DNA from: an uncultured Alphaproteobacteria bacterium
Lineage (GTDB): Bacteria > Pseudomonadota > Alphaproteobacteria > HIMB59 > GCA-002718135
Assembly (NCBI GenBank): GCA_902576125.1
Contig: CACGUF010000001.1
Location: 1 to 64,000, forward strand
DNA length: 64,000 nt
Direction: 5' to 3'
Shown: one piece after another, positions 1 to 9,330 of the stretch
How positions within the stretch are numbered: position 1 is the first letter of the stretch
Layout: the number at the start of each line of letters is the position of its first letter
Notes under the pieces: model-generated
The model's database searches: none
Told to the model about the DNA's origin: nothing
Seen by the model: the letters and a program-made list of their open reading frames with translations, nothing else
Position numbers and translations under genes: made by a program

Positions 1-107
1 CTAAAGCAAATATTATTCCTAAAATATTCATATTATATTAATTTTTTTTTGACTATTGCTCTTATGACAGGTATTCACTCTACAACAACTAAAAAGTAAT
101 CAAATAA

Positions 108-1205
108 ATGAACTCAGTAACAGAAAAAACATTTGTAAAATTTGAGAAAATTGACAAAAGTTATGATGGTGAAGTACTCGTAGTTAAAAACTTGAATTTA
201 GATATTGCCAAAGGTGAATTTGTAACAATGCTAGGCCCTTCAGGTTCAGGTAAGACGACGACACTTATGATGCTTGCGGGTTTTGAAACCCCTACAAATG
301 GAGAAATCTATCTTGATGGAATGCCGATTAGTAAAATTCCTCCTTATGAAAGAGAGATAGGTATGGTTTTTCAAAATTATGCTCTCTTTCCTCATATGAC
401 CGTTCAAGAAAATTTAGCATTTCCACTTGAAGTTAGAAAAATGTCGAAAGTAGAAACAAAAGAAAAAGTTCAAAAAGCTCTTGATATGGTTGAACTTGGT
501 GAGTTTGGAACGCGTTTTCCTGCACAACTATCAGGAGGACAACAACAAAGAGTTGCACTTGCAAGAGCACTAGTATTTGAGCCAAGACTTGTCTTAATGG
601 ATGAACCTCTTGGTGCATTAGATAAAAATCTTAGAGAACAAATGCAATATGAAATTAAACATATTCATGACAGAATAGGTATTACCGTTGTTTATGTAAC
701 TCATGATCAAAGTGAAGCTCTAACAATGTCAAATAGAATTGCTGTTTTTAATGATGGCTTAGTTCAACAATTATCTACACCAGATATATTATATGAAAAA
801 CCTGAAAACTCTTTTGTTGCACAGTTTATTGGTGAGAATAATAGAATGACTGGAACAATAAAAAGTATGGAAAATAATTATTGTTCTGTCGAACTTGAAA
901 ATGGTGCTGGTACTGTAAAAGCTTTAAAAGTTAATGTAGGCGAAGTTGGAGAAAAAACTCAACTATCTGTAAGACCAGAAAGGGTATCTTTAGGGTCTGA
1001 GGGAAATGGAGAAAATGTTTTCACTGGTAAGGTTGAAGAACTTATTTATTTAGGTGATCATATCAGAGTTAGACTTGATGTTTGTGGTAATAATGAATTT
1101 ATTGTTAAGGTTCCTAATGAGGGTTCTTTCGATTATAATGAGGGTGACTCTATTAAATTAAATTGGAATCCCAATGATATTAGAGCTTTAGATCTACCAA
1201 ATTAG
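108..1205 (+). CDS. PotA-type ABC transporter ATP-binding protein
   Basis: ATPase subunit powering the polyamine-type importer encoded just downstream; it acts at the inner face of the cytoplasmic membrane. The 365 residues show Walker A (GPSGSGKTT), the ABC signature (LSGGQQQR), Walker B (LVLMDEPLGALD) and the H-loop (VTHD), followed by a C-terminal TOBE-like region of about 120 residues, as in the PotA/FbpC group. Length is normal for the family. It lies 120 bases before the binding-protein gene on the same strand. There is no clear Shine-Dalgarno sequence before the ATG. The substrate cannot be read from an ATPase; the polyamine label comes from the permease and binding-protein types next to it. 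Confidence 0.9.
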   Translation: MNSVTEKTFVKFEKIDKSYDGEVLVVKNLNLDIAKGEFVTMLGPSGSGKTTTLMMLAGFETPTNGEIYLDGMPISKIPPYEREIGMVFQNYALFPHMTVQENLAFPLEVRKMSKVETKEKVQKALDMVELGEFGTRFPAQLSGGQQQRVALARALVFEPRLVLMDEPLGALDKNLREQMQYEIKHIHDRIGITVVYVTHDQSEALTMSNRIAVFNDGLVQQLSTPDILYEKPENSFVAQFIGENNRMTGTIKSMENNYCSVELENGAGTVKALKVNVGEVGEKTQLSVRPERVSLGSEGNGENVFTGKVEELIYLGDHIRVRLDVCGNNEFIVKVPNEGSFDYNEGDSIKLNWNPNDIRALDLPN

Positions 1206-1286
1206 AAGATTTTACCATTTTCTGCGGTATTTTTGCCCTTTTTTTTAATTTTTCTTCATGTTAATAGAAACCTATATATCGACATA

Positions 1287-1300
1287 TAATCTTAAGATTA
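1287..1300. promoter_or_regulatory. Perfect palindrome upstream of binding-protein gene
   Basis: TAATCTTAAGATTA is a perfect 14-base palindrome about 25 bases before the start of the polyamine-type binding protein and just ahead of its AGGAGG ribosome site. It could be an operator or a weak RNA hairpin. AT-only palindromes arise readily by chance in this genome, so this is only a candidate. Confidence 0.25.
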
Positions 1301-1325
1301 ATTAATTTAAAACAGGAGGAAACAT

Positions 1326-2429
1326 ATGTCAAAATTACTTAAAGTTTTCTTGATAGCGTCTTTCGCTGTTGCATCTTTTTCTGCAAAAGCAGTTACAGTT
1401 GCATCATGGGGTGGTGCTTATACAGAAAGTCAACAAAAAGCATATGCTGATACTTATACAGATCCCAGCTCAATTCAGTTTGAGAACTATAACGGTGGTC
1501 TTGGTGAAGTAAGAGCACAGGTTGAAAGTGGAAGTGTTACTTGGGACCTAGTAGACGCACTACCAGGTGATGCAATCACTGGTTGTGATGAAGGTTTGTT
1601 TGAAGACATAACTACTGAAATTGCTGAATTATCAACTCCAGGACCTGACGGTGAGTCAATGTTAGAAGATATGGAAAACAATGGCCTTGAATACCACTCT
1701 GGTTGGGATTGTTGTGTTCCACAAATTTTCTGGACTTATGTCGTATTCTACGACCCTGATGCTTTCCCTGGTGATAAACCATCTAGCATGGCTGATTTCT
1801 TTGATGTAGAAAAATTTCCAGGCAAAAGAGGAATTCACACTTGGGCAACAGGTATTGTTGAAAAAGCTATGGTTGCAGATGGTGTAAAGCCGAGTGCTGT
1901 TCCAACGGTTTTAAGAGACCAAACTGGTGCACTTGATAGAGCATTTGCAAAATTAGACACAATTAAAGATCATATTGTATTTTGGTCTTCAGGAGCTAAA
2001 CCACTTGAATTAGTTAAAAGTGGAGAGGTTGTTATGTCTATTGCTTATAATGGTAGAGTAGGTGCAGCTAATCTTGCAGAAGGTGAAAATTTTGAATATA
2101 TTTGGGAAGGTCAAGTTTTAGACCAAGAATATTTATGTTTAGTGGCTGGCGCTCCTAATAGAGACGCAGCTATTGATTTCATGATGCATGCTTCAACTCC
2201 TGAAGCACAAGCTGAACAAGCTAAATATATTACTTATGGACCTATGAGAGCGTCTGGTATTCCAATCATCCAAGCGGGTGAGCCTTGGGGACCAGGTGGT
2301 GTAGATATTATGCCTCATATGCCTAACACGCCTGAGCGTTTAAAAGTTTCTATCGTTAGTGATCCACAATGGTGGTCTGATAACGGAGCAGAAATTAATG
2401 AGCGTTATTCAGCGTGGATGGGTAACTAA
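1326..2429 (+). CDS. Polyamine-type ABC transporter periplasmic binding protein
   Basis: Periplasmic solute-binding component of the importer at 108-4667. A signal peptide of about 22 residues ends at SAKA; the mature protein begins VTVASWGGAYTE, typical of the PotD/PotF-like family of polyamine, opine and amino-acid-derivative binders. The 367 residues match family length. The start is set by a strong AGGAGG seven to eight bases upstream. A rho-independent hairpin follows the stop, before the permease genes, so the binding protein is probably made in excess. Exact ligand is unknown: the family also binds GABA, 2-aminoethylphosphonate and opines, and the neighbouring DadA-like oxidase suggests an amine or amino-acid derivative. 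Confidence 0.88.
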   Translation: MSKLLKVFLIASFAVASFSAKAVTVASWGGAYTESQQKAYADTYTDPSSIQFENYNGGLGEVRAQVESGSVTWDLVDALPGDAITGCDEGLFEDITTEIAELSTPGPDGESMLEDMENNGLEYHSGWDCCVPQIFWTYVVFYDPDAFPGDKPSSMADFFDVEKFPGKRGIHTWATGIVEKAMVADGVKPSAVPTVLRDQTGALDRAFAKLDTIKDHIVFWSSGAKPLELVKSGEVVMSIAYNGRVGAANLAEGENFEYIWEGQVLDQEYLCLVAGAPNRDAAIDFMMHASTPEAQAEQAKYITYGPMRASGIPIIQAGEPWGPGGVDIMPHMPNTPERLKVSIVSDPQWWSDNGAEINERYSAWMGN

Positions 2430-2460
2430 GCTTGATAAAGTAACTAAATTAATTTAATTT

Positions 2461-2490
2461 AAAGGCGAGATTTATCTCGCCTTTTTATTT
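2461..2490 (+). terminator. Rho-independent terminator/attenuator between binding-protein and permease genes
   Basis: The inverted repeat AAAGGCGAGA / TCTCGCCTTT with a four-base loop (TTTA) is followed by a T-rich run. It sits inside the operon, between binding-protein and permease genes, so it most likely lets only part of transcription through. The permease ribosome site begins within three bases of its end. Confidence 0.85.
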
Positions 2491-2502
2491 TTGGAGGTTC
2501 CT

Positions 2503-3768
2503 ATTTCTACTGCAGAATTATTGACAACTGACGGCGTACCTTTAAAGCAAAGTCTTAAGAAAGCAGAGCGTAAAAACAAAATAAGAGCTTTTCTTTTAGT
2601 TTTTCCTCTATTGCTATTTATTATTGTTACTTTTGTAATGCCAATTGGTGATATGTTATTAAGAAGTGTTGATGATACTCAAATTAATACAGTATTTCCT
2701 AATACATTTTCAGAATTCAAAAAATGGGATAAAGAAAAGGACGAACTTCCTCCTGAGGAAGTCTATAAAGCTTTATTTGAAGAATTAGCATACGGAGATA
2801 AAATTCAAGTTGGAAGAGCCCTAACGAGAATGAATTATTCTAAATCTGGATGGAAAAGTTTGATAAAAAATACATCCAGAGCAATTAAAAAAGCAGTAAA
2901 AAAAAATGAGTTTCCTGATTCTTACAAAGATTTTTTAATCAGTGCTAATGATAAGTGGGCAGACCCAACTTTTTGGTATGCTATGGGTCAAATGGTAAAC
3001 TATCAGACCCCTATTTATTACTATAATGCAATCGATATGACATATGATCAGAATCAAAATGTCATTAGGCAAGAGGAAAATAGAAGGGTGTATGTTCAAA
3101 CTTGGATTAAAACACTAAAGGTTAGTGTTTATGTAACTTTCTTCTGTTTAGTGTTAGGTTTCCCCGTTGCTCATCTTTTAGCAAATTTACCTCTTCGTTA
3201 CAGTAATCTCCTAATGATTTTTGTCTTACTTCCTTTTTGGACATCTCTACTTGTGAGAACAACTGCATGGATTGTAATGCTTCAACAACAAGGTGTAATT
3301 AATGGAATATTAGTATGGCTTGGTATTCTGAATGATGATGGAAGACTTTCAATGGTATATAATGAAACTGGAACGCTCATTGCTATGACTCAAATATTAT
3401 TACCTTTTATGATACTTCCTTTATATAGCGTGATGAGAGTAATACCAAAAAGTCATATGAGAGCAGCGCAAAACTTAGGTGCTAAACCAGCAACTGCATT
3501 TTGGAAAGTATATCTGCCACAAACTATACCTGGAATGAGTGCTGGCGGATTGTTAGTTTTTGTATTAGCAATTGGATATTTTATAACACCTGAATTGGTA
3601 GGTGGAAAAGATGGTAAATTGATAGGTAGTTGGATAGCCTATCATCTTAAAACAACTTTGAATTGGGGTCTATGTGCAGCTCTTGGAGCTATACTCCTTG
3701 GAGTAATGCTTGTTTTTTATTGGCTTTACAATAAAATTGTTGGCATAGATAATATTAAACTAGGATAG
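2503..3768 (+). CDS. PotB-type ABC permease with long periplasmic insert
   Basis: First membrane permease of the polyamine-type importer. TM1 lies near residues 30-55; about 150 hydrophilic residues follow before the remaining five membrane segments, where the usual PotB has a short loop. The coupling motif region reads AAQNLGAKPATAFWKVYLPQT. At about 420 residues it is some 130 longer than E. coli PotB. The ORF track starts at TTG 2491, but the ribosome site GGAGG (2493-2497) would lie inside that start; the in-frame codon five bases after it is ATT at 2503, chosen here as a likely rare start. TTG at 2521 is the alternative. It ends two bases before the next permease. Confidence 0.85.
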   Translation: MSTAELLTTDGVPLKQSLKKAERKNKIRAFLLVFPLLLFIIVTFVMPIGDMLLRSVDDTQINTVFPNTFSEFKKWDKEKDELPPEEVYKALFEELAYGDKIQVGRALTRMNYSKSGWKSLIKNTSRAIKKAVKKNEFPDSYKDFLISANDKWADPTFWYAMGQMVNYQTPIYYYNAIDMTYDQNQNVIRQEENRRVYVQTWIKTLKVSVYVTFFCLVLGFPVAHLLANLPLRYSNLLMIFVLLPFWTSLLVRTTAWIVMLQQQGVINGILVWLGILNDDGRLSMVYNETGTLIAMTQILLPFMILPLYSVMRVIPKSHMRAAQNLGAKPATAFWKVYLPQTIPGMSAGGLLVFVLAIGYFITPELVGGKDGKLIGSWIAYHLKTTLNWGLCAALGAILLGVMLVFYWLYNKIVGIDNIKLG

Positions 3769-3770
3769 AT

Positions 3771-4667
3771 ATGGCATTACCAAGTTACGCATCACCTGTA
3801 CAAAGAACTTATTACTACGCATATTTATTTTTTTGTAGTGTTGTATTCTTTTTTCTAGTTGCACCTTTAATTGCAATTGTTCCTATTTCATTCAGTGTTT
3901 CTCCATTTATGGTGTTTACTGATGGTATGCTTTCATGGCCTCCAGATCCAGACGCATGGTCATTAAGATGGTACCAAAATATGATTGGTAACTGTAGTGC
4001 TGATGTAGTTTCTTCTACAGTACCATGTTCACATAAATGGATGACAGGAACAGTAAATAGTTTCTTCATAGGATTAACAGCAACATTTATTGCTACAACT
4101 CTAGGTACGATAGCTGCTCTTGGCCTTAGTAGACCACACATGCCATATAAAGGCTTAATAATGGCTATACTTATTTCTCCAATGATAGTTCCTTTGATCA
4201 TTACTGCTGCTGGGATGTTCTTTTTTTATGCTAGAATAAATCTTGTTTACACATTTACTGGTGTTATCCTTGCTCATGTAGCATTAGCCACTCCTTTTGT
4301 AGTAATTACTGTTACTGCAACTTTAGTTGGTTTTGATATGAATATGGTTAAAGCATCACAAAGTTTAGGAGCAAGACCTGTTAGAACTTTTTTTAAAGTA
4401 ATAATGCCTTTGATTTTACCTGGCATTATATCAGGTGCTTTATTTGCATTTATTACTTCGTTTGATGAAGTTGTAATAGTTATGTTTATGGCAAGCTTAG
4501 ATCAACTTACAATTCCAAAACAAATGTGGGCGGGAATTCGTCAAGAAATAAGCCCAGTAATTTTATGTATGGCAACTTGCTTAGTAGCACTATCTATTTT
4601 TTTATTAACTACAGTCGAATTATTAAGAAGACGATCAGAGCGATTACGCGGCATTAAATCAAGGTAA
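3771..4667 (+). CDS. PotC-type ABC permease
   Basis: Second permease of the importer at 108-4667; with the PotB-type partner it forms the transmembrane channel. The 298 residues carry six predicted membrane segments and the coupling motif (VKASQSLGARPVRTFFKVI) that docks on the ATPase. A loop after TM1 contains two cysteines (NCSADVV, VPCSHKW) and is somewhat longer than in E. coli PotC. The start ATG lies two bases after the previous stop with AGGA upstream. The next gene, a DadA-like oxidase, follows after six bases, so it is likely co-transcribed. Confidence 0.9.
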   Translation: MALPSYASPVQRTYYYAYLFFCSVVFFFLVAPLIAIVPISFSVSPFMVFTDGMLSWPPDPDAWSLRWYQNMIGNCSADVVSSTVPCSHKWMTGTVNSFFIGLTATFIATTLGTIAALGLSRPHMPYKGLIMAILISPMIVPLIITAAGMFFFYARINLVYTFTGVILAHVALATPFVVITVTATLVGFDMNMVKASQSLGARPVRTFFKVIMPLILPGIISGALFAFITSFDEVVIVMFMASLDQLTIPKQMWAGIRQEISPVILCMATCLVALSIFLLTTVELLRRRSERLRGIKSR

Positions 4668-4673
4668 ATTAAA

Positions 4674-5909
4674 ATGACTAAACCGCATATTGCTGTGGTA
4701 GGTGCTGGGATAATTGGTATTTGTTCAGCATATTTTTTAAATAAATCTGGTTTTAAAGTAACATTAATTGATAAAAATGAACCAGGCTCTATGACAAGCT
4801 ACGGCCATGCTTGTACATTTGCTGATTATGCATGTATCCCCGTTAACTCACCAGATTTATTTAGAGATATCCCTTCAATGTTATTAAGAAGTGATGGCCC
4901 TTTAGCGGTTGATTTTTTATATACAATTAGAAACTTAAGTTGGGTGATGAAGTTTTTACAAAATTGTACAAACAAAAAGGTTAAATATATATCTAATTCT
5001 TTAGGAAATTTGCTTAATAATGCAAGCACAAGCTATGATGAAATATTTTCAGACGTAGATGTTTCTCAATATATTAAAAATGAAGAAGCTTTGTATTTGT
5101 TTGAAAATGAAAATGAATTTTTAAAAGCATCAATAACAAATAAAATAAGAGAAAGAAATGGTGTAAAGATAAAAAATCTTTCTAAAAATGAGATACTAGA
5201 ACTTGAACCTAATCTTGCACCAGTTTTTTTTAATGGTCAGCTTTTTATAGGTTCACGACATACTACTGATCCATTAGCAGTCAGTAAAAAAATTTTTGAG
5301 TCATTTATAAATAATGGAGGTAAATTTGTAAAAAATAATGTTGAAAATATTATTCCTAATGAATCTAAGGTTAATGTTAGTTATAATAATGAAAATTTTA
5401 GTTTTGATAAAGTTGTTATTTCTGCTGGCTCATGGTCAAAAAATTTAACAAGAAAATTTGGAGATGATTTTCCACTAGATACTGAAAGAGGTTATCATGT
5501 TTTGTTTAATAATTATCAATTGATAAACAGGCCATTAGGATGGTCTCAAAGTGGTTTTTATCTTGTCCAGTTGGTTGAAGGTTTAAGAGCTGCTGGAACT
5601 GTAGAAATAGCAGGTTTGTCAAAACCAGAAAATAAAAAAAGAACAAAAATGATAGAAAATCAGGCTAGAAAATTATTACCTCAACTTAATGAAGTTAAAA
5701 GTACTTGGTTGGGATTTAGACCTACTATGCCAGACTCTTTACCAGTTATTGGGCAATCGCAAAAAAATAAAAATATAGTTTATGGATTTGGTCATCAGCA
5801 TATAGGTTGGACGCTTGGTGCAGTAACTGGAAAAGTTATTAATTCAATATGCAATGATCGAATACCAAATATTAATATTAAACCTTTTAGTCCAAGTCGC
5901 TTTAATTAA
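4674..5909 (+). CDS. DadA-like FAD-dependent amino acid dehydrogenase
   Basis: FAD oxidoreductase of the D-amino-acid dehydrogenase (DadA)/DAO family, expected to oxidise an amino acid or secondary amine to the imino or keto product. The N-terminus has the dinucleotide-binding motif GAGIIG and the following strand ending in ID; the C-terminal FAD-contacting part reads GFRPTMPDSLPVIG and GFGHQHIGWT, typical of DadA. The 411 residues are normal length. It follows the importer permease by six bases, suggesting it acts on the imported compound. It overlaps the 3' end of the convergent aldehyde dehydrogenase by four bases. Substrate and electron acceptor are not evident. Confidence 0.82.
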   Translation: MTKPHIAVVGAGIIGICSAYFLNKSGFKVTLIDKNEPGSMTSYGHACTFADYACIPVNSPDLFRDIPSMLLRSDGPLAVDFLYTIRNLSWVMKFLQNCTNKKVKYISNSLGNLLNNASTSYDEIFSDVDVSQYIKNEEALYLFENENEFLKASITNKIRERNGVKIKNLSKNEILELEPNLAPVFFNGQLFIGSRHTTDPLAVSKKIFESFINNGGKFVKNNVENIIPNESKVNVSYNNENFSFDKVVISAGSWSKNLTRKFGDDFPLDTERGYHVLFNNYQLINRPLGWSQSGFYLVQLVEGLRAAGTVEIAGLSKPENKKRTKMIENQARKLLPQLNEVKSTWLGFRPTMPDSLPVIGQSQKNKNIVYGFGHQHIGWTLGAVTGKVINSICNDRIPNINIKPFSPSRFN

Positions 5910-7339
5910 TCTAAGCTTATTCCTACGTTTTTAACTTGTAGATAAGATTTCAATGCATCTACTCCTTTTTCCCTGCTGTACCCAGATTGTTTGTAGCCTC
6001 CAAATGGAGTTGCATGATTACCGGCGAACCATTTATTAACATAAACTTGGCCTGACTCTAATTTACTTGCAGTCCATGATGCTTTTTTCAAATCTTTGGT
6101 AAAGACTCCTGCACCTAATCCAAAATCAGTATCATTAGCAATATGAATTGCTTCATCATGATCTTCATATTCAAGAACAGATAAAACAGGACCAAATATT
6201 TCTTCTCGTGCTACAGACATGTTTTGTTTTGCATTATTTAAAACAGTAGCTTCCATGAAGTAGCCTTCACGGTCAGCTCTTTTACCACCATGAACAGCTT
6301 CAGCTCCCTGTTGAATTCCTGACCTCGCATAACCTTCTACTTTTTCAAGTTGTTTTTCAGAAATAATTGGTGTTAACCCAGTTCCTTCTTCATAGCCAGG
6401 ACCAACTTTAAGAGATTTACTCAAATCTACAAGCTTATCAATTAATTCATTCTTTACTGATTTATGAACAACTAATCGCGACATAGCTGTACAAATTTGA
6501 CCAGCAACTCCAAATATACCATGACGTGCACTTTCTATAACTTGATCAAGATCTGCATCTTCATAAACTATACCAGCTGACTTTCCACCAAGTTCAATAA
6601 CTGCGGGAATTGCTTTATCAGCACAAGAATGCAATATTTTTTTTCCTGTAGCTACAGAACCAGTAAAAACAACATGATTTACATCAGGATGTGATACTAA
6701 ATAAGAACCTGCTTCATTTCCATAGCCACAAATTATATTAACTATACCATTTGGGACGCCTGCATTTTCTATAGCTTTAGCAAAAAAAGTAGCAGATAGA
6801 GGAGTTAGTTCAGCTGTTTTTACAATTGTAGAATTTCCTGTTGCGAAAGAACATGCAAGAGATCTACCAACCATTGATATAGGAAAGTTCCATGGTACTA
6901 TATGCGCAGAAACACCAAAAGGTTCTAAAACAGTATAATCAAAAACTGTTGGTGAAACAGGAATTGTTTTTCCCTCTAGTTTATCTGTAAGGCCGGCATA
7001 GTAATCAAACATGTCAGCAACATCATTGAATTCCTTAATGGCTGAACCAAGCATTTTACCATTTTCATAGCAAAGTATCTTACCACCTTCATCAGCTATC
7101 TTTCTTGTTTCATCTGCAATTCTGTGCATTAGTTTTGCTCTTTCAAGTAAAGGCATGTCAACTAGGACTCTTGAATTAAAGGCTTTTTTTGCCGCAGATA
7201 CCGCAAGGTCTACTTCGTTCTTTTTAGCACATGAAATTTCTCCTATAATTTTACCTGTAGCTGGATCATCAACTTGAATAATATCTTTGGATTCACTTTC
7301 TAGCCATTTGCCGTCAATATAATTTTTATAAAGTTTCAT
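5906..7339 (-). CDS. NAD(P)-dependent aldehyde dehydrogenase
   Basis: Cytoplasmic aldehyde dehydrogenase oxidising an aldehyde to its acid. The 477 residues hold the catalytic cysteine in GVAGQICTAMSR, the general-base glutamate in VIELGGKSAG, the cofactor motif FTGSVATGK and the oxyanion-site WNFP. It belongs to the broad BetB/AldA/PuuC group. It is convergent with the DadA-like gene and divergent from the TRAP genes, so it may serve either. An aldehyde from polyamine or amino-alcohol oxidation is plausible but the sequence does not prove it. Confidence 0.85.
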   Translation of the reverse strand: MKLYKNYIDGKWLESESKDIIQVDDPATGKIIGEISCAKKNEVDLAVSAAKKAFNSRVLVDMPLLERAKLMHRIADETRKIADEGGKILCYENGKMLGSAIKEFNDVADMFDYYAGLTDKLEGKTIPVSPTVFDYTVLEPFGVSAHIVPWNFPISMVGRSLACSFATGNSTIVKTAELTPLSATFFAKAIENAGVPNGIVNIICGYGNEAGSYLVSHPDVNHVVFTGSVATGKKILHSCADKAIPAVIELGGKSAGIVYEDADLDQVIESARHGIFGVAGQICTAMSRLVVHKSVKNELIDKLVDLSKSLKVGPGYEEGTGLTPIISEKQLEKVEGYARSGIQQGAEAVHGGKRADREGYFMEATVLNNAKQNMSVAREEIFGPVLSVLEYEDHDEAIHIANDTDFGLGAGVFTKDLKKASWTASKLESGQVYVNKWFAGNHATPFGGYKQSGYSREKGVDALKSYLQVKNVGISLD

Positions 7340-7391
7340 AATTCTTTGTTTGAAAATGTTTTGTTAATCTGTATTCTTTATCACAAAAAAC

Positions 7392-7904
7392 ATGCCAAAT
7401 ATAATTAAAAGTTACATAAAATTTATCGATTATATCAGCCTTAAAACTGGAAGGGCTACAATGTACCTTGTATTTGTCATGATGTTTATTTTAATTTTAT
7501 CATTCGTAACGCGTAATATTATTAACATACCTCTTATATGGATAATTGAAATGGCACAGTTTGTAATGACTGGATATTATCTTTTAGGAGGAGGCTATTC
7601 TCTTTTGTCAGATGATCATGTTAGAATGGATTTAATTTATAGTAGATTAAAAGAGAGAACTAAAGCTTTACTAGATACTTTAACTAGCGTTTTTTTAATT
7701 ACTTATCTAGTTATTTTATTAATTGGAGCTTACTCAAGTTTAGAATATACTATTCAAACTAAGCAAAGACTTTTTACAGCATGGGCTCCTTACGTATGGC
7801 CAATAAAATCAGTTATGTTATTTGGTATATTATTGATGTTGTTACAATCTATTTCAATATTTTTTAAAGATTTAGCAAAAACTTTAAATCTGGAAATTAA
7901 ATGA
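7392..7904 (+). CDS. TRAP transporter small permease (DctQ)
   Basis: Small membrane subunit of a tripartite ATP-independent periplasmic importer. The 170 residues form four predicted membrane helices and the conserved DctQ region around VRMDLIYSRL. The stop codon overlaps the start of the large permease by four bases (ATGA), so the two are translationally coupled. It is divergent from the aldehyde dehydrogenase, with about 50 bases between. Confidence 0.88.
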   Translation: MPNIIKSYIKFIDYISLKTGRATMYLVFVMMFILILSFVTRNIINIPLIWIIEMAQFVMTGYYLLGGGYSLLSDDHVRMDLIYSRLKERTKALLDTLTSVFLITYLVILLIGAYSSLEYTIQTKQRLFTAWAPYVWPIKSVMLFGILLMLLQSISIFFKDLAKTLNLEIK

Positions 7905-9238
7905 TAGCAGATTTAGTTAGTTATGAAATGATTGCAATTACAATGTTTGCAACAATGTTGTTAATGCTCTTAACAGGCCAAAGAGTATTTGGTGCAATTG
8001 GTTTTGTAGCAGCCATGGCAGCTTTATTATTATGGGGTGATGGGGCTGTTGAAATGCCATACACAGCTTCATGGAAGTTATTTAAATGGTATCCAATGCT
8101 AACTTTACCTTTATTTATTTACATGGGTTATATGATATCTGAGTCAGGTATTGCAGATGACTTATATAAAATGTTCCATGTTTATTTTGGTGGCATAAAA
8201 GGTGGTTTAGCAATTGGAACAATGGGAATGATGGTTGCAATTTCTGCAATGAATGGGTTGAGTGTTGCAGGCATGGCTATAGGAGCAACCATTGCTCTCC
8301 CAGCAATGTTAAAACTAGGTTATGACAAAAGAATGATCACAGGCGTAGTCCAAGCTGGAAGTTCTCTTGGAATTTTAGTACCTCCAAGCGTTGTTCTAGT
8401 ACTTTATGGCATGATTGCAAGACAACCAGTAAGTAAATTATGGTTGGCCGGTATTCTTCCTGGAATAATGATGGCAACATTATTTATCTTATACATATAT
8501 ATTAGATGCAAACTTCAACCTGAATTAGGTCCCGCACTTCCAAAAGAAGAAAGACAAATTACAAGAGCTGAAAAATTTAAATTATTGCAAGCAGGATTAA
8601 TACCTTTTGCAATTTTCTTTTCTATGACTGGTTTATTTTTAATGGGCATAGCAAGCTTAGTTGAATGTTCAGCTGTAGGTGCATTTGGTGCAACATTAGC
8701 CGCTGTATTAAAAGGAAAACTTACTTGGAATGTTATTGAAAGCACTTTGAAAAAAACTTTAGGTGTATCATGTATGTTTATGTGGATTATTCTAGCAGCT
8801 TTAAGTTTTGGAGCTGTATTTGATGGTATTGGTGCCGTTAGGGCAATTGAAACTTTATTTATAGAAAGATGGAATCTGAGTCCTTGGGGTGTTTTAATAA
8901 TGATGCAACTTTCATATATTTTAATGGGCATGTTTTTAGATGATACAGCTATGCTTGTAATTGTAGCACCTTTATATGTTCCACTGATTATAGCATTAGG
9001 TTTTGATCCTATTTGGTATGGCGTCTTATATACAATCACATGTCAAATTGCATATATGACTCCTCCATTTGGTTACAATTTATTTTTAATGCGAGCAATG
9101 GCTCCAAAAGAAATTAATTTGATGGATATTTATAGATCTATTATTCCTTTTGTACTTGTAATGTGTTTGGGGTTAGCGATAGTTATGATTTTCCCTGAGA
9201 TAGCTACTTGGCTCCCAGAATATGTATCAAGAAAATAA
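7901..9238 (+). CDS. TRAP transporter large permease (DctM)
   Basis: Large membrane subunit that carries the sodium-coupled substrate path of the TRAP importer. The 445 residues show many hydrophobic helices and the family motifs GSSLGILVPPSVVLVLYG and DDTAMLVIVAPLYVP. Length is normal. Helix content and motifs fit the DctM superfamily; the substrate is probably an organic acid but is not determined by this subunit. The binding-protein gene follows after about 90 bases. Confidence 0.92.
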   Translation: MIADLVSYEMIAITMFATMLLMLLTGQRVFGAIGFVAAMAALLLWGDGAVEMPYTASWKLFKWYPMLTLPLFIYMGYMISESGIADDLYKMFHVYFGGIKGGLAIGTMGMMVAISAMNGLSVAGMAIGATIALPAMLKLGYDKRMITGVVQAGSSLGILVPPSVVLVLYGMIARQPVSKLWLAGILPGIMMATLFILYIYIRCKLQPELGPALPKEERQITRAEKFKLLQAGLIPFAIFFSMTGLFLMGIASLVECSAVGAFGATLAAVLKGKLTWNVIESTLKKTLGVSCMFMWIILAALSFGAVFDGIGAVRAIETLFIERWNLSPWGVLIMMQLSYILMGMFLDDTAMLVIVAPLYVPLIIALGFDPIWYGVLYTITCQIAYMTPPFGYNLFLMRAMAPKEINLMDIYRSIIPFVLVMCLGLAIVMIFPEIATWLPEYVSRK

Positions 9239-9330
9239 TTTTTTAAATTAGTTTATTTTCTTGATTTATATCTTTTTACATATCAAGATGTTCAAATTAT
9301 TTATTATTTAAAACTTTAGGAGGTAGTTAA

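Noticed and set aside
1206-1260. Possible terminator after the first ATPase gene (TACC...GGTA followed by T-runs)
   Set aside because: The stem is only four base pairs with a nine-base loop; not convincing.
3815-4201. Minus-strand 128-residue ORF opposite the PotC-type permease
   Set aside because: Antisense shadow of hydrophobic codons, with no ribosome site and no family match.
8515-9039. Minus-strand 174-residue ORF inside the DctM gene
   Set aside because: It lies fully within a well-supported permease gene, matches no family and has a composition expected from the reverse of membrane-helix codons.
9258-9290. TCTTGAT...ATCAAGA hairpin between dctM and the binding-protein gene
   Set aside because: Seven AT-rich pairs around a long loop with no T-run; too weak to call an attenuator.
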